Assembly: GCF_003201835.2 (NCBI RefSeq)
Contig: NZ_CP029289.2
Location: 868,001-932,000, forward strand
Length of the DNA: 64,000 bases
Source: Acidianus brierleyi
Lineage (GTDB): Archaea; Thermoproteota; Thermoprotei_A; Sulfolobales; Sulfolobaceae
Direction of reading: 5' to 3'
The position numbers were made by a program, and so were the translations under genes. Every line of letters begins with the position of its first letter. Position 1 is the stretch's first letter. The notes under the pieces were generated by a model that was not told the DNA's origin, searched no databases, and was given only the letters and a program-made list of their open reading frames with translations. Shown here piece after piece: positions 9,402 through 18,164 of the stretch.

Positions 9402-9992
9402 ATGGGATTATTTGACAAGTTAATTAAGAACAAAGGAGTTAAGGACGTTTTAAAGAACGTTGACATTAAAGAAATAAAGGAGGAAATAGGTTATTTGGAA
9501 TTACAGGAAAAGAAGCTTGAAACACAGAGACAAGAACTAGAAAAGGAAGCAGAAAAACTTTTCCAAGATTCAATAGGAAAAAGTGAGGCTACTAAAAGAC
9601 TAAATGCTACAAAAATAAAGAACTTGAAAGATAGAATAGCAGACATAGATAAGGACCTAAGGGAAATTAATTTAAGATTAGGAGTTCTGTACAAAGTTCA
9701 AAGGTTAAAGGAAAAGGCACAGAAAACATATAATTCGAAAGTGTGGGAAGAACTGGTAAATAACGTTGATAGCGAAACCTTAGAGAAATGGTTAGTTGAT
9801 CAAAAAATTGGTGACGATGAAATAATGAATAAGTTAAGACAACTATATAATGCTCAAGGTCCAGAGGAAGAGGCTGAGGAGATTTCGCCAGACGAAAGAG
9901 AAATACTTGAGGCCATGGAAGCAGTAGAAAAGGGTGAGAAAAAGCCTGAAGAGGCTACAAAGGAAGTTACTAAGGAAAAGGAAACACAATAG
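9402..9992 (+). CDS. ESCRT-III-like (Snf7-type) coiled-coil protein, putative
   Basis: A 196-aa highly helical protein: MGLFDKL start, two long basic amphipathic helices (about 23-60 and 66-105) joined by a short SIGKSEATKRL turn that recalls the Snf7 alpha1-alpha2 hairpin, further helices to 150, and an acidic, Glu/Lys-rich tail (150-196) with a helix DEREILEAMEAVEKG that could act as a MIT-interacting motif. Known ESCRT-III/CdvB proteins have this basic-core and acidic-tail layout and polymerise on membranes. The next gene, 9 nt downstream, encodes a MIT-AAA ATPase, the standard partner. Identity is inferred from architecture and context; a generic coiled-coil protein is the alternative. 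Confidence 0.5.
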   Translation: MGLFDKLIKNKGVKDVLKNVDIKEIKEEIGYLELQEKKLETQRQELEKEAEKLFQDSIGKSEATKRLNATKIKNLKDRIADIDKDLREINLRLGVLYKVQRLKEKAQKTYNSKVWEELVNNVDSETLEKWLVDQKIGDDEIMNKLRQLYNAQGPEEEAEEISPDEREILEAMEAVEKGEKKPEEATKEVTKEKETQ

Positions 9993-10001
9993 GGAATTTT
10001 A

Positions 10002-11108
10002 ATGTCAATTGATTTTTTAATATTGAATCAAATAAAAAAGCTTGAAACTGAAGCAGAATATTATGAAAAAAATGGAGAGAAAGATAAGGCATATAAGGTT
10101 TATGAAAAAATAGCTTATCTTTATGAAGAAGCCGCTTCCAAGGCATTATTGCAGAGTACTAGGGAACTTTATCTAATGAAAGCAGGAGAATATAGAAGTA
10201 GAATAAACGCAACTAAAGAGAAAATTAATGGAGACGAACCCGACTATACGCAAATAGCTAAAAGCATGATAGAAAAAACTAATTTAACTTGGGATAATAT
10301 TAGCGGATTGGAAAAAATAAAGTCTTTATTAAGACAGGCTGTAGGCATAGCAATTTCAAAACCAGAAAAACCAGTAAAAATAGATCCTCCTAGATCTATT
10401 CTTCTTTTCGGTCCTCCCGGAACGGGGAAAACATTGCTTGCTTCTGCAGCTTCAAACTCTATTAATGCAACTTTTTTTAACGCAGATATTTCAAGGATCC
10501 TCTCAAGGTATGTAGGTGATTCCCCGAAAACCATAGATTCATTATTCCTGTTAGCGAGAAAGATGTCTCCTTCAATTATATTCTTTGACGAGTTCGATTC
10601 TGTCTCTTTAAATAGAGAAGAAAAAGAGAATATAGGCGCTGGATTAATTCAAAAAATTTTAACGGAAATGGATGGTTTTAGAAAATCAAGAGATTTCGTT
10701 ATGGTTATAGGCAGTACTAATAGACCATGGGCCTTGGATGAGGCAATATTAAACAGATTTGATTACAGAATATATGTCCCTCTTCCAGATTTTGAGGCAA
10801 GAAGGGGAATATTTGAAATTGAATTAGGAAAAAATAACTTTGAAATAGAAGCCGATTATGATGATTTAGCAAAGAAAACAGAAGGATATAGCGGAAGAGA
10901 AATTTCACATATATGTAAAAAAGCAATAATGTCAATGATAAAGAGAATGAATCCAGATATAGAAAACGCTAAACCTGGATATAAACTAAGGATAGGTAAA
11001 ATCACTAAAGAAGAACTCTATAAATCTATAGATGACACAAAACCGTCTGTAAGTAAAGAAATAATCAAAAAATATGAAGAATGGAATAAAGAATACGGTT
11101 CAGAGTGA
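10002..11108 (+). CDS. MIT-domain AAA ATPase, Vps4/CdvC-like paralogue
   Basis: Residues 4-75 form a three-helix MIT-type domain (repeated A/Y/E helices: KDKAYKVYEKIAYLYEEAA). Residues 94-300 are a meiotic-clade AAA module: TWDNISGLEKIKSLL, Walker A GPPGTGKT (137-144), pore loop near RYVGDS, Walker B IIFFDEFD (192-199), sensor-1 STNRPWALD, Arg finger region NRFDYRIYVPLPD (251-263). The YVPLPD..R and small C-terminal lid are typical of Vps4/katanin. Such ATPases disassemble ESCRT-III polymers. A cell normally has CdvC in a cdvABC operon; here CdvA is absent and a kinase is linked, so this is a second, accessory system. It overlaps the next gene by 4 nt. Confidence 0.85.
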   Translation: MSIDFLILNQIKKLETEAEYYEKNGEKDKAYKVYEKIAYLYEEAASKALLQSTRELYLMKAGEYRSRINATKEKINGDEPDYTQIAKSMIEKTNLTWDNISGLEKIKSLLRQAVGIAISKPEKPVKIDPPRSILLFGPPGTGKTLLASAASNSINATFFNADISRILSRYVGDSPKTIDSLFLLARKMSPSIIFFDEFDSVSLNREEKENIGAGLIQKILTEMDGFRKSRDFVMVIGSTNRPWALDEAILNRFDYRIYVPLPDFEARRGIFEIELGKNNFEIEADYDDLAKKTEGYSGREISHICKKAIMSMIKRMNPDIENAKPGYKLRIGKITKEELYKSIDDTKPSVSKEIIKKYEEWNKEYGSE

Positions 11109-11716
11109 AGAAAATGGAAGACATTATTCAATATTTAAATGAGAAAATGGGAATACCTAGTAATGTAATCTCAGTAGTAAGTTCAATAACTAAGGTACCA
11201 CTAGTTTCGACTACAGTAACTGCACTTACATTCTTTTCAATATTTGCGATATTATGGGGATATTATTACAGGAAAAAATCTATAGACTCTTTAAAAGAAG
11301 ATGAACTAGAGAAAAACGAAGTTGAATTAATAGTCAATAATGATAAAATCGAGAGAGATCTTAAATACCAATACGATAGAAAGAAAATTCTAGAGGAAGA
11401 AATAAGAAAAACAGAAGGAATATTCAAAGACAAATATTCTAAGGAGCTGGAATACGTTAATAATAAGATAAAAGTTCTTGAGTCAGAGTATGAGGATAAT
11501 TTAGATAGATTATCCTTCGTAAGAAACTTGAAAATGATAATATCCCATAAGAAATTTCTAAAAGAGAAAGGAATATGGAAACAATTTGAAGAATTATCTA
11601 GAAAGATCGAAAAGGAAAATATAAACATAGACAAATCAATTTTGAAACGCAAAGAAATGAGAGAATTTCTTTCCTCGTTAAATAATGAATACGAATTAAT
11701 GAGGATCTTTGAATAA
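11105..11716 (+). CDS. Membrane-anchored coiled-coil protein of the ESCRT/kinase operon
   Basis: A 203-aa protein with one transmembrane helix (about residues 28-52, VSTTVTALTFFSIFAILWGYYY) after a short N-terminus, followed by a strongly charged coiled coil to the end (EEDEL..., ILEEEIRKTEGIF..., REFLSSLNNEYELM). The topology (KK after the helix) suggests a cytosolic coil. Its start overlaps the stop of the AAA gene by 4 nt and the kinase starts 10 nt after it, so all are co-transcribed. It could be the membrane adaptor for the polymer, taking the place of CdvA; that is inference. Confidence 0.65.
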   Translation: MKKMEDIIQYLNEKMGIPSNVISVVSSITKVPLVSTTVTALTFFSIFAILWGYYYRKKSIDSLKEDELEKNEVELIVNNDKIERDLKYQYDRKKILEEEIRKTEGIFKDKYSKELEYVNNKIKVLESEYEDNLDRLSFVRNLKMIISHKKFLKEKGIWKQFEELSRKIEKENINIDKSILKRKEMREFLSSLNNEYELMRIFE

Positions 11717-11726
11717 GGGGAAATAA

Positions 11727-13271
11727 ATGGATTTTAATGAGAAGTTCTTAAAATTAGGATTTTTAATAATATTTATTCTACTTTTGGCTTTCCTACTTTT
11801 ACCTTTTGTTAAAATTTTGATTCTACTATTCTTTGTATTTCTTATATTTATTTTCGGAATGGCCAGAATATTCCCTGAATTACATGGTCATAAAAAGATG
11901 AAATATAAAAAACACTATAGCTCGATGATCAAATGTCCTTATTGCGGGACGTTAAATCAAAAAGGAGCTAAGTATTGCAGTAGATGCGGTGCAAGGTTAA
12001 CAAAACCTACTATAGATGATCTGATCAACGAACTATTTTCTAGAAATATTAATGAAGTCATGACTGCAATAAACGAATTAAAACAGATCGCTAATACTAA
12101 TATAAATGATTTAGAGAGATATGTAAAAAAATTAAGAAAAGCAGAAAGAAAGATAAAAAATCCTCAAGTTCAACAAACTATTACTCAGATATTAACTACT
12201 ATTGAAAGAAATGAAGTAATAAAATATAATAAAAATGAAAAATTACCTATAGAAAAACAATCAGTAATAAAAAACCATGACGTAATGCAAATCCCCAACT
12301 ACGAGATCTTGGAAACTATAGGTGAAGGTGGTTACGCTAAAGTTTACAAAGCAAAGAGGAAAAAAGATTCATTACTAGTCGCAATAAAAGTTCCTAAAGT
12401 TCCTAATAAGGATTTTGTTAAAGAGATAGCAGTATGGCTAAACTTAAATCATCCAAATATAGTAAAACTCTTAGATTATGATATAAATCCTAGACCTTAC
12501 ATAGTAATGGAACTAATGAATGGAACACTTCATGGAAAGACTTTTGATAAGGATACAGCTACTAGGATAATTTTAGATGTTCTTTCTGGATTAAAATATG
12601 CTCATGAAAAGGGAATAATTCATAGGGACATAAAACCGTCTAACATACTTTTAGATACTAACGGTAGGGCAAAGATTAGTGATTGGGGAATAGCAAAATT
12701 TTCAGATATAACCACATCTACAAACGTAGCATTTACCTTTGCTTATGCGGCTCCGGAACAATTAGATACACACTTAGGTTCAATTGACGAAAAAACGGAT
12801 GTATATCAAGTATGTGAAGTATTTTATGAGATTCTTACTGGTAGGCCGGCTTTCCAAGGTAGTATAACAGAAGTAGATCATAAAAAACTCAATATGCAAA
12901 TGACTCTACCGTCTGGCATTAATCCAGACCTAAAGGATTATGACGAAATATTTTTGAAGTGTTTATCTCCCAAGAAAGAAAACAGATATTCTACTAAAGA
13001 ACTTATATCCATTTTATCTAATAAGCAATATACTAGACTTACAACTGAAAATAATGCGTATGCCTTTGTAGAGTTAGCATATCTAAATGTTCAATTAGAT
13101 AATTACGAGCAAGCGCTACTTTGGGTAAAGAAAATTAACACTGTATATACAAAGGATGTTATACTCAGTTTAGAGAACAAAATTAAATATAATATAGGCA
13201 CAAAAGAAGATATTTTGAAGAGAATAGAACTTTTAAAAAATCAAATTAGTTCATCAAAAAATAGATATTGA
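11727..13271 (+). CDS. Membrane Ser/Thr protein kinase with zinc ribbon
   Basis: 514 aa. Order: hydrophobic hairpin or two transmembrane helices (10-45), zinc ribbon with Cys at 70, 73, 84 and 87 (CPYC...CSRC), helical linker, and a Hanks-type kinase from 192 to about 455: GEGGYAKV loop (199-206), Lys 221 (VAIK), Glu 233, HRDIKPSN (299-306), DWG in place of DFG (319-321), APEQ and DVYQ. The C-terminal 60 residues are TPR-like. All catalytic residues are present. It is the last gene of the operon, so membrane proteins of the same operon are candidate substrates. Stretches of its kinase DNA are identical to the kinase gene at 22866. Confidence 0.9.
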   Translation: MDFNEKFLKLGFLIIFILLLAFLLLPFVKILILLFFVFLIFIFGMARIFPELHGHKKMKYKKHYSSMIKCPYCGTLNQKGAKYCSRCGARLTKPTIDDLINELFSRNINEVMTAINELKQIANTNINDLERYVKKLRKAERKIKNPQVQQTITQILTTIERNEVIKYNKNEKLPIEKQSVIKNHDVMQIPNYEILETIGEGGYAKVYKAKRKKDSLLVAIKVPKVPNKDFVKEIAVWLNLNHPNIVKLLDYDINPRPYIVMELMNGTLHGKTFDKDTATRIILDVLSGLKYAHEKGIIHRDIKPSNILLDTNGRAKISDWGIAKFSDITTSTNVAFTFAYAAPEQLDTHLGSIDEKTDVYQVCEVFYEILTGRPAFQGSITEVDHKKLNMQMTLPSGINPDLKDYDEIFLKCLSPKKENRYSTKELISILSNKQYTRLTTENNAYAFVELAYLNVQLDNYEQALLWVKKINTVYTKDVILSLENKIKYNIGTKEDILKRIELLKNQISSSKNRY

Positions 13272-13385
13272 AATAATTTTAATATATATATAACTAATAT
13301 GCTAGAAATTTTTGGTAGATTAGGCAATTCTTACATACCCCTATATTTTAATCTGCTACTGATAAATATCCAAATATATTACCAA

Positions 13386-13658
13386 TAACATGATCTATTT
13401 AGTCTCTCTTTAAAACTATTTCTCCCTTTACATTATAGATTTTTCCTATATTCTCTATTTGTAACTCATAAAATGCCTTTTTAGCTATCAATTCTGTTAA
13501 ATTATATTCTCGTACTACTGATGATAATGTAACATGGCCTGATTTCATGAGTTCTCTTTTAATTATATCTTTAGCTTTAAATATTTTTTCAGTTTCCAGC
13601 TCTTGTTCAAAAATATCGATATAACTATTTATTCTGTTATCTAGCTTATTATAGATTT
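13386..13658 (-). pseudogene. Duplicated 3' fragment of the coiled-coil/winged-helix gene
   Basis: Near-identical, with scattered substitutions, to 6914-7188. It encodes the winged-helix C-terminus of the 613-aa protein but has no start and breaks off at 13658. It follows the kinase stop by about 115 bp. Both copies have the same orientation, so they are direct repeats around the operon: the scar of a tandem duplication or a potential excision site. Confidence 0.85.
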
Positions 13659-13761
13659 AGACTTTCTTAGATTTCGCACAAAATTATGTTTTGTTTATTT
13701 TTAAGGCTTCACTTTTCTTTTGGTGAAAGATTAAATACTAATCTTTCTTAGCTAATATAGG

Positions 13762-14136
13762 ATGAGCATAACTATAAGTGCTGAAGTATACTACGAGGAA
13801 GCAGAAGAATTACTTTCAAAGGGTGACCTTGTTCAAGCTTGTGAGAAGTATTATAAGGCTGCCGAGGAAGCAATAAAGCTTCTGGTTATAGAAAATAACC
13901 TAAAAGAAATAATTAAAGAGGTCGAAAATAAGGGAAGATGGGAAAGTGAAAGTTTATTTAAAGCCTCTAAGTTATTACGAAATAAATATCCCGAAATTGC
14001 CATTCAATGGAGAAATGCATGGACTCTTCATGTTGAGGGATTTCATGAAATTAGCCTAAATGAGAAAGAAGTTACAAAATTGAAAGAAGATGTTAGAAAA
14101 CTGGTTGTAATAGCCGTTGTCAGCAGTTTCCGATAA
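13762..14136 (+). CDS. PaREP1-family protein
   Basis: 124 aa, all-helical, with the signature of archaeal PaREP1 proteins: YYEEAEELLSKGDLVQACEKYYKAAEEAIK (a TPR/HEPN-like helical pair), a W-x-SE-LF segment, and a C-terminal WRNAWTLHVEGFHE motif. The family is expanded in Crenarchaeota and its function is unknown. Fragments of paralogues are at 21129 and 36006. A TATA-like ATTAAATACTAAT lies about 25 nt before the ATG. Confidence 0.85.
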   Translation: MSITISAEVYYEEAEELLSKGDLVQACEKYYKAAEEAIKLLVIENNLKEIIKEVENKGRWESESLFKASKLLRNKYPEIAIQWRNAWTLHVEGFHEISLNEKEVTKLKEDVRKLVVIAVVSSFR

Positions 14137-14169
14137 ACTGTGAAGTTTATATTACTTTGATGGAAAATA

Positions 14170-14284
14170 TAAAGCAGTCACACCAGATGGGTGGATATAT
14201 CACGATGAGGTGTGACGGTGAATAAAAGATATGCGGGTTTCCCCACATCCGTGATGAGTGTAGGCTGGGGTTATCCCGCTAAAG
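14170..14284 (+). pseudogene. TnpB (IS200/IS605-IS607 type) 3' remnant, left part
   Basis: GC-rich sequence out of keeping with its surroundings, containing a hairpin (GTCACACC ... GGTGTGAC, 14178-14217) and short coding-like stretches (CGFPHIRDEC) like the zinc-finger region and 3' end of tnpB genes. It continues at 15501 after the ISH3 element; the AAAG target duplication shows the two parts were contiguous. Frame is not continuous, so it is a relic. Confidence 0.4.
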
Positions 14285-15500
14285 CGGTAGACCCAAAATC
14301 ATATTAGAAAAAATATTTCTGGTAGGATAATATCGAATTTATAAAAGATAAAGAAATTTATAAGAGTGTAAAGAATTGAAGAAAAGGTTTAAGGTGAGGG
14401 AGATGGAGTATTACTACGTGAGATAGGAAGATGGTAACACCCGGTCTCCCTCACCAAAATAACATTCAACAAATAGGATATAAATTACTTTCCATGTTGA
14501 ACTTCCAAGGAGAAAAGGTAGATGAGGTAGCAAAAACTCTCATCTCCGCGTGTTTGTGGAACGATTCAGTAGAGAACAAGTCCAGAGCGTATGACGTATC
14601 CCCACAGACCGTGAGGAATTACGTAGAGAAACAAGGGATGGAAGTGATTGAAAAGCTATTGGAAAGAGCTAGGAAAATATCCTTGGAGACATTAAAGGGA
14701 GTGAATGAGATAGATCTTTCAATAGACTGGACAACCAAGACGTGGTATGGGAAACCAGTGAAAGGGCTCGGGAGCTCTGAAAAAGGAAACTCGTGGAACT
14801 ACGCAACTGCAACAACCAAGTATAAGGGGAAAGTACTTTTACTTGCCTTTATTCCGCAAGTGAACGGTATGACTAAGGACGAGATAGTGAAGGTTCTTGT
14901 GGAGCAAGTTGTTGCGATGGGATTCAAGATAAGGTTGATAACTCTTGACGCTGGTTTCTACACAGTTGATGTGCTCAATTTCATTTCACAGTTTAAGTAT
15001 ATAATTGCTGTCCCAGCTGGGGACGTGAAGGTGTTTGAGGAGTTTGACGGGGATTACAAGACTAATAGTAAGAGGCATAGGAGGGATGAGCAGGTCAAGT
15101 TCAGGCTTCTCGTGTATAGCAAGGAAAAAGTGAGGAGAAAGAAGAAGAGTCTTGTTTATTTTGCTAGGGCTACTAATCTAGATCTGCCCAAGAGGGAAGT
15201 GTTGGATTTGTACAATAAGGTAAGAGGTCCTATAGAGACCTCTTATAGGAACATTAAGGCTTTTCTTCCATTTACTAGTTCTACTAAGTTTGTTTTCCGC
15301 ACGTTGATCTTCGTGCTGGCCCTTGTACTCTACTCCTTATATACCATATTCAAGGGGGAGGTGGGGAGAGAGGAATTTAGATTATTATTAATTCTTTTAT
15401 TTCCTGATTTATTCAATCCAGAGAATTTTACATTTAATGTAATTGAAACACTTATTTACACTATAGATTTATTTTTAAGGAGGTGATTTTGGGTCTACCG
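14285..15500 (+). mobile_element. ISH3-like insertion sequence, copy 1, intact
   Basis: 1216 bp with perfect 16-bp terminal inverted repeats CGGTAGACCCAAAATC. It is flanked by a 4-bp direct duplication AAAG (14281-14284 and 15501-15504). This is the only full-length copy in the window with an undamaged transposase. Other copies: 16718-17929, 34442-35653, 42930-44141, and a fragment at 48203-48993. Confidence 0.9.
14431..15486 (+). CDS. ISH3-family-like DDE transposase, intact
   Basis: 351 aa. A helical N-terminus with a helix-turn-helix (YDVSPQTVRNYVEKQG) precedes the catalytic core: first Asp in DLSIDWT, second Asp in LITLDAGFY, Glu in VRGPIETSYR, and a hydrophobic C-terminal region. The layout and size resemble ISC1359/ISC1439-type ISH3 transposases of Sulfolobus. 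The other full-length copies carry the same 4-bp deletion between the second Asp and the Glu, so this protein is the likely trans-acting source of movement for them and for the MITEs with the same ends. Confidence 0.85.
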   Translation: MVTPGLPHQNNIQQIGYKLLSMLNFQGEKVDEVAKTLISACLWNDSVENKSRAYDVSPQTVRNYVEKQGMEVIEKLLERARKISLETLKGVNEIDLSIDWTTKTWYGKPVKGLGSSEKGNSWNYATATTKYKGKVLLLAFIPQVNGMTKDEIVKVLVEQVVAMGFKIRLITLDAGFYTVDVLNFISQFKYIIAVPAGDVKVFEEFDGDYKTNSKRHRRDEQVKFRLLVYSKEKVRRKKKSLVYFARATNLDLPKREVLDLYNKVRGPIETSYRNIKAFLPFTSSTKFVFRTLIFVLALVLYSLYTIFKGEVGREEFRLLLILLFPDLFNPENFTFNVIETLIYTIDLFLRR

Positions 15501-15600
15501 AAAGGGGCGGAGGGGTAACGGAAGTGACTCTGTTGAAGCCCAAGGGCTGAGGATTGGATACAATTTCATGAAAATTCAATGAAGTCCAAACCCTCAAAAA
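15501..15600 (+). pseudogene. TnpB 3' remnant, right part, with element end
   Basis: Continues the relic interrupted by ISH3 copy 1. One frame reads GRRGNGSDSVEAQGLRIGYNF and ends in a TGA near 15580, like TnpB C-terminal tails. The segment TACAATTTCATGAAAATTCA with AATGAAGTCC after it closely matches the 3' end of the tnpB relic at 56521-56580 (opposite strand), so it is probably a conserved right end or guide-RNA region. Confidence 0.45.
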
Positions 15601-15690
15601 TCTTGCTTATGTTATTTCTTATCTCCTCTATAAGGTAATTTCACCTTTAATGGATATTCTAACGATAGGTTAAATTCTGACAGCAAATCC

Positions 15691-15974
15691 CTAATTCTTT
15701 TTACTCAGTTTTAAAAGCCCAGAGTAGAGTTCCTCGTAAAGCTTTTCAGCAGGAACTTTTTTAGATACGTCGTCGTAGATTTTCCTTACGTCTATGAAAA
15801 TGCAATTCACGTTTAAAGAGTTAAGAGTTGAGAGTACTAAACTGGATTTTCCAGTCCTCTTTAAGCCGAGAACTACTATCATTCTCTCGTTTAAACTCCT
15901 TTTAACTTATCTATTTCAGTTTCGCGATCGAATAAGTGTCTTTAATGGAATCTTTAGGTTCTGTTGAAAATAGC
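15691..15974 (-). pseudogene. Archaeal ATPase, N-terminal fragment, frameshifted
   Basis: The frame at 15691-15882 encodes a Walker A P-loop GLKRTGKSS and a following strand as in archaeal AAA ATPases (compare LVGVRRIGKTS at 26350). Upstream codons in shifted frames read FSTEPKDSIKD, LFDRETEIDKLKG, so the gene originally began at a TTG near 15974 and now has frameshifts. Only about the first third remains; the left part was lost at the junction with the transposon relic. Confidence 0.7.
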
Positions 15975-16003
15975 AAGTATCACCCCTGATACTTAGTATC
16001 ACC
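15975..16003 (-). promoter_or_regulatory. Operator-like palindrome at ATPase start
   Basis: AAGTATCA-CCCC-TGATACTT (15975-15994) is a perfect 8-bp inverted repeat, followed by AGTATCACC (15995-16003), a direct repeat of its left half. It abuts the inferred TTG start of the broken ATPase gene, the same arrangement seen at three other ATPase genes in this window. Confidence 0.5.
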
Positions 16004-16063
16004 GTTTGTCCCTACACTTTCATTTCACTCATTTTATGTTCATTCATGATCGAGTGTAGGGAC

Positions 16064-16160
16064 TTAGCCCTCGACCACAGGTGGGTCATGGGACTCCAAC
16101 GGCACGGGACTCACATCTCTGCAATCACTCCCACTCTTTTGGGCATAGCCCACATCGGTG
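16064..16160 (-). pseudogene. IS607-type tnpB C-terminal remnant
   Basis: One frame reads SGSDCRDVSPVPLESHDPPV and ends VEG-stop at 16064. This is the kind of tail that follows the zinc finger and last RuvC motif of TnpB proteins. The sequence is GC-rich, with a following hairpin (CCCTACAC...GTGTAGGG, 16019-16062) that may be the guide-RNA or right-end structure. The body of tnpB is missing. Confidence 0.5.
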
Positions 16161-16203
16161 TGAGAGATCATTATTTATCAACAAAAATTTGTTATAAACA
16201 GAC

Positions 16204-16240
16204 AAAAAGATTTCTATTAACGTGAAAAAGGATTCAGCCC
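16204..16240 (-). repeat. IS607 end-like repeat, internal copy
   Basis: A 37-bp segment (AAAGATTTCTATTAACGTGA ... GGATTCAGCCCC) nearly identical to 18165-18203, which is the outer left end of the IS607 element. This copy interrupts the tnpB reading frame after about 20 codons, so it probably marks insertion or recombination of a second IS607 end. Confidence 0.6.
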
Positions 16241-16297
16241 CTCAACTTCCTTAAGTGCTGAGTATGTAGCATAGTCAACCCTAACCCTTAACTTCAC
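16241..16297 (-). pseudogene. IS607 tnpB N-terminal remnant
   Basis: Starts at GTG 16297, overlapping the end of tnpA by 17 nt as in intact IS607 elements, and reads VKLRVRVDYATYSALKEVEG before running into the repeat at 16240. Together with 16064-16160 it shows that tnpB has lost its middle. Confidence 0.55.
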
Positions 16298-16717
16298 TGT
16301 CCTCTCCACTCAACTCACCTATCAACTTTTTTACACCTTGAACTAGGAGTGTTTTCTTATGACTCCTAATACCGTAAATTTTCCCTGCGAATGAGGTAAT
16401 GATTGAGATTAAGTCCTCAACTAGCTCTTGTGCGTCATCTTTGGGCTCCTCACCGAAAACCACTTCAATCTTAACTCCCATGGTTGAGAAGAACTCTTCA
16501 ATGTACTCAAACCCAAAACGCGTTAGTCTATCTTTGTATGTTATTAATACGACGTCTACACTCCTTCCCTCAACAAGTTTGAATAGTTTGAGCAATCCTT
16601 TTCTTTGTGTGTTTAACCCGCTGGCAATATCTTTCAGTACTTCAACTACCTTGTAACCTTTTGCTGTTGCGTAATTCGTGAGGTAGTTTATTTGCCTTTC
16701 CAAGTCTTCTCTCTGAT

Positions 16718-17929
16718 CGGTAGACCCAAAATCACCTCCTTAAAAATAAATCTATAGTGTAAATAAGTGTTTCAATTATATTAAATGTAAAATTCTCTGG
16801 ATTGAATAAATCAGGAAATAAAAGAATTAATAATAATCTAAATTCCTCCCTCCCCACCTCCCCCTTGAATATGGTATATAAGGAGTAGAGCACAAGGGCC
16901 AGCACGAAGATCAACGTGCGGAAAACAAACTTAGTAGAACTAGTAAATGGAAGAAAAGCCTTAATGTTCCTATAAGAGGTCTCTATGGGACCTCTTACCT
17001 TATTGTACAAATCCAACACCTCTTGGGCAGATCTAGATTAGTAGCCCTAGCAAAATAAACAAGACTCTTCTTCTTTCTCCTCACTTTTTCCTTGCCATAC
17101 ACGAGAAGCCTGAACTTGACCTGCTCATCCCTCCTATGCCTCTTACTATTAGTCTTGTAATCCCCGTCAAACTCCTCAAACACCTTCACGTCCCCAACTG
17201 GGACAGCAATTATATACTTAAACTGTGAAATGAAATTGAGCACATCAACTGTGTAGAAACCAGCGTCAAGAGTTATCAACCTTATCTTGAATCCCATCGC
17301 AACAACTTGCTCCACAAGAACCTTCACTATCTCGTCCTTAGTCATACCGTTCACTTGCGGAATAAAGGCAAGTAAAAGTACTTTCCCCTTATACTTGGTT
17401 GTTGCAGTTGCGTAGTTCCACGAGTTTCCTTTTTCAGAGCTCCCGAGCCCTTTCACTGGTTTCCCATACCACGTCTTGGTTGTCCAGTCTATTGAAAGAT
17501 CTATCTCATTCACTCCCTTTAATGTCTCCAAGGATATTTTCCTAGCTCTTTCCAATAGCTTTTCAATCACTTCCATCCCTTGTTTCTCTACGTAATTCCT
17601 CACGGTCTGTGGGGATACGTCATACGCTCTGGACTTGTTCTCTACTGAATCGTTCCACAAACACGCGGAGATGAGAGTTTTTGCTACCTCATCTACCTTT
17701 TCTCCTTGGAAGTTCAACATGGAAAGTAATTTATATCCTATTTGTTGAATGTTATTTTGGTGAGGGAGACCGGGTGTTACCATCTTCCTATCTCACGTAG
17801 TAATACTCCATCTCCCTCACCTTAAACCTTTTCTTCAATTCTTTACACTCTTATAAATTTCTTTATCTTTTATAAATTCGATATTATCCTACCAGAAATA
17901 TTTTTTCTAATATGATTTTGGGTCTACCG
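16718..17929 (-). mobile_element. ISH3-like insertion sequence, copy 2
   Basis: 1212 bp, same 16-bp terminal repeats as copy 1. Flanked by TGAT (16714-16717 and 17930-17933). It sits inside the IS607 resolvase gene, on the same strand as that gene. It carries the 4-bp deletion in the transposase. Confidence 0.9.
16732..17783 (-). pseudogene. ISH3-like transposase with 4-bp deletion, copy 2
   Basis: Identical in most positions to the 351-aa protein of copy 1, but AAGAGGGAAGTGTTGG is shortened to AAGAGGTGTTGG. The frame shifts after NLDLPKR, ending the first part (262 aa, with two catalytic Asp) and leaving the Glu-bearing C-terminal 95 aa in another frame with its own ATG-like start (MLDLYNK). 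Inactive unless frameshifting occurs. Confidence 0.85.
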
Positions 17930-18164
17930 TGATCGGTAGAGGAGACCATAGCGTAAATTACAGCCCTCGTCTCTTCCCTCCTTTCTAAGTACTTCTTAAT
18001 CTCGCTGTAAGGTATCCTATACTTCCCTCCTTCAGTCGTTACCACCCTTATTTTTCCTTCTCTAATCCACCGTAGGAGTGTTGAGTATGAAATGCTGAGT
18101 AGTTGGCAAGCCTCCTTAGGTCTCAGTAGTCTCTCCACAAAATTGGTTGATAATAAATGAATAT

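Larger units (their letters stand above)
16281..18138 (-). pseudogene. tnpA: IS607-family serine resolvase tnpA, interrupted by ISH3
   Basis: The N-terminal part (18138 to 17934) has a MerR-like helix-turn-helix (RPKEACQLLSISYSTLLRWIREGKIR) and begins the resolvase domain (AVIYAMVSSTD, catalytic Ser). The reading frame resumes at 16717 with QREDLERQINYL and continues to the stop at 16281. Between them lies ISH3 copy 2 with a TGAT duplication. Removing the insertion restores a frame of about 210 aa, normal for IS607 TnpA. Confidence 0.9.

Noticed and set aside
9402..13271. The operon as the main cell-division cdvABC locus
   Set aside because: No CdvA-like gene is present, the order differs, and a kinase and a membrane coiled-coil protein are included, so it is a paralogous system.
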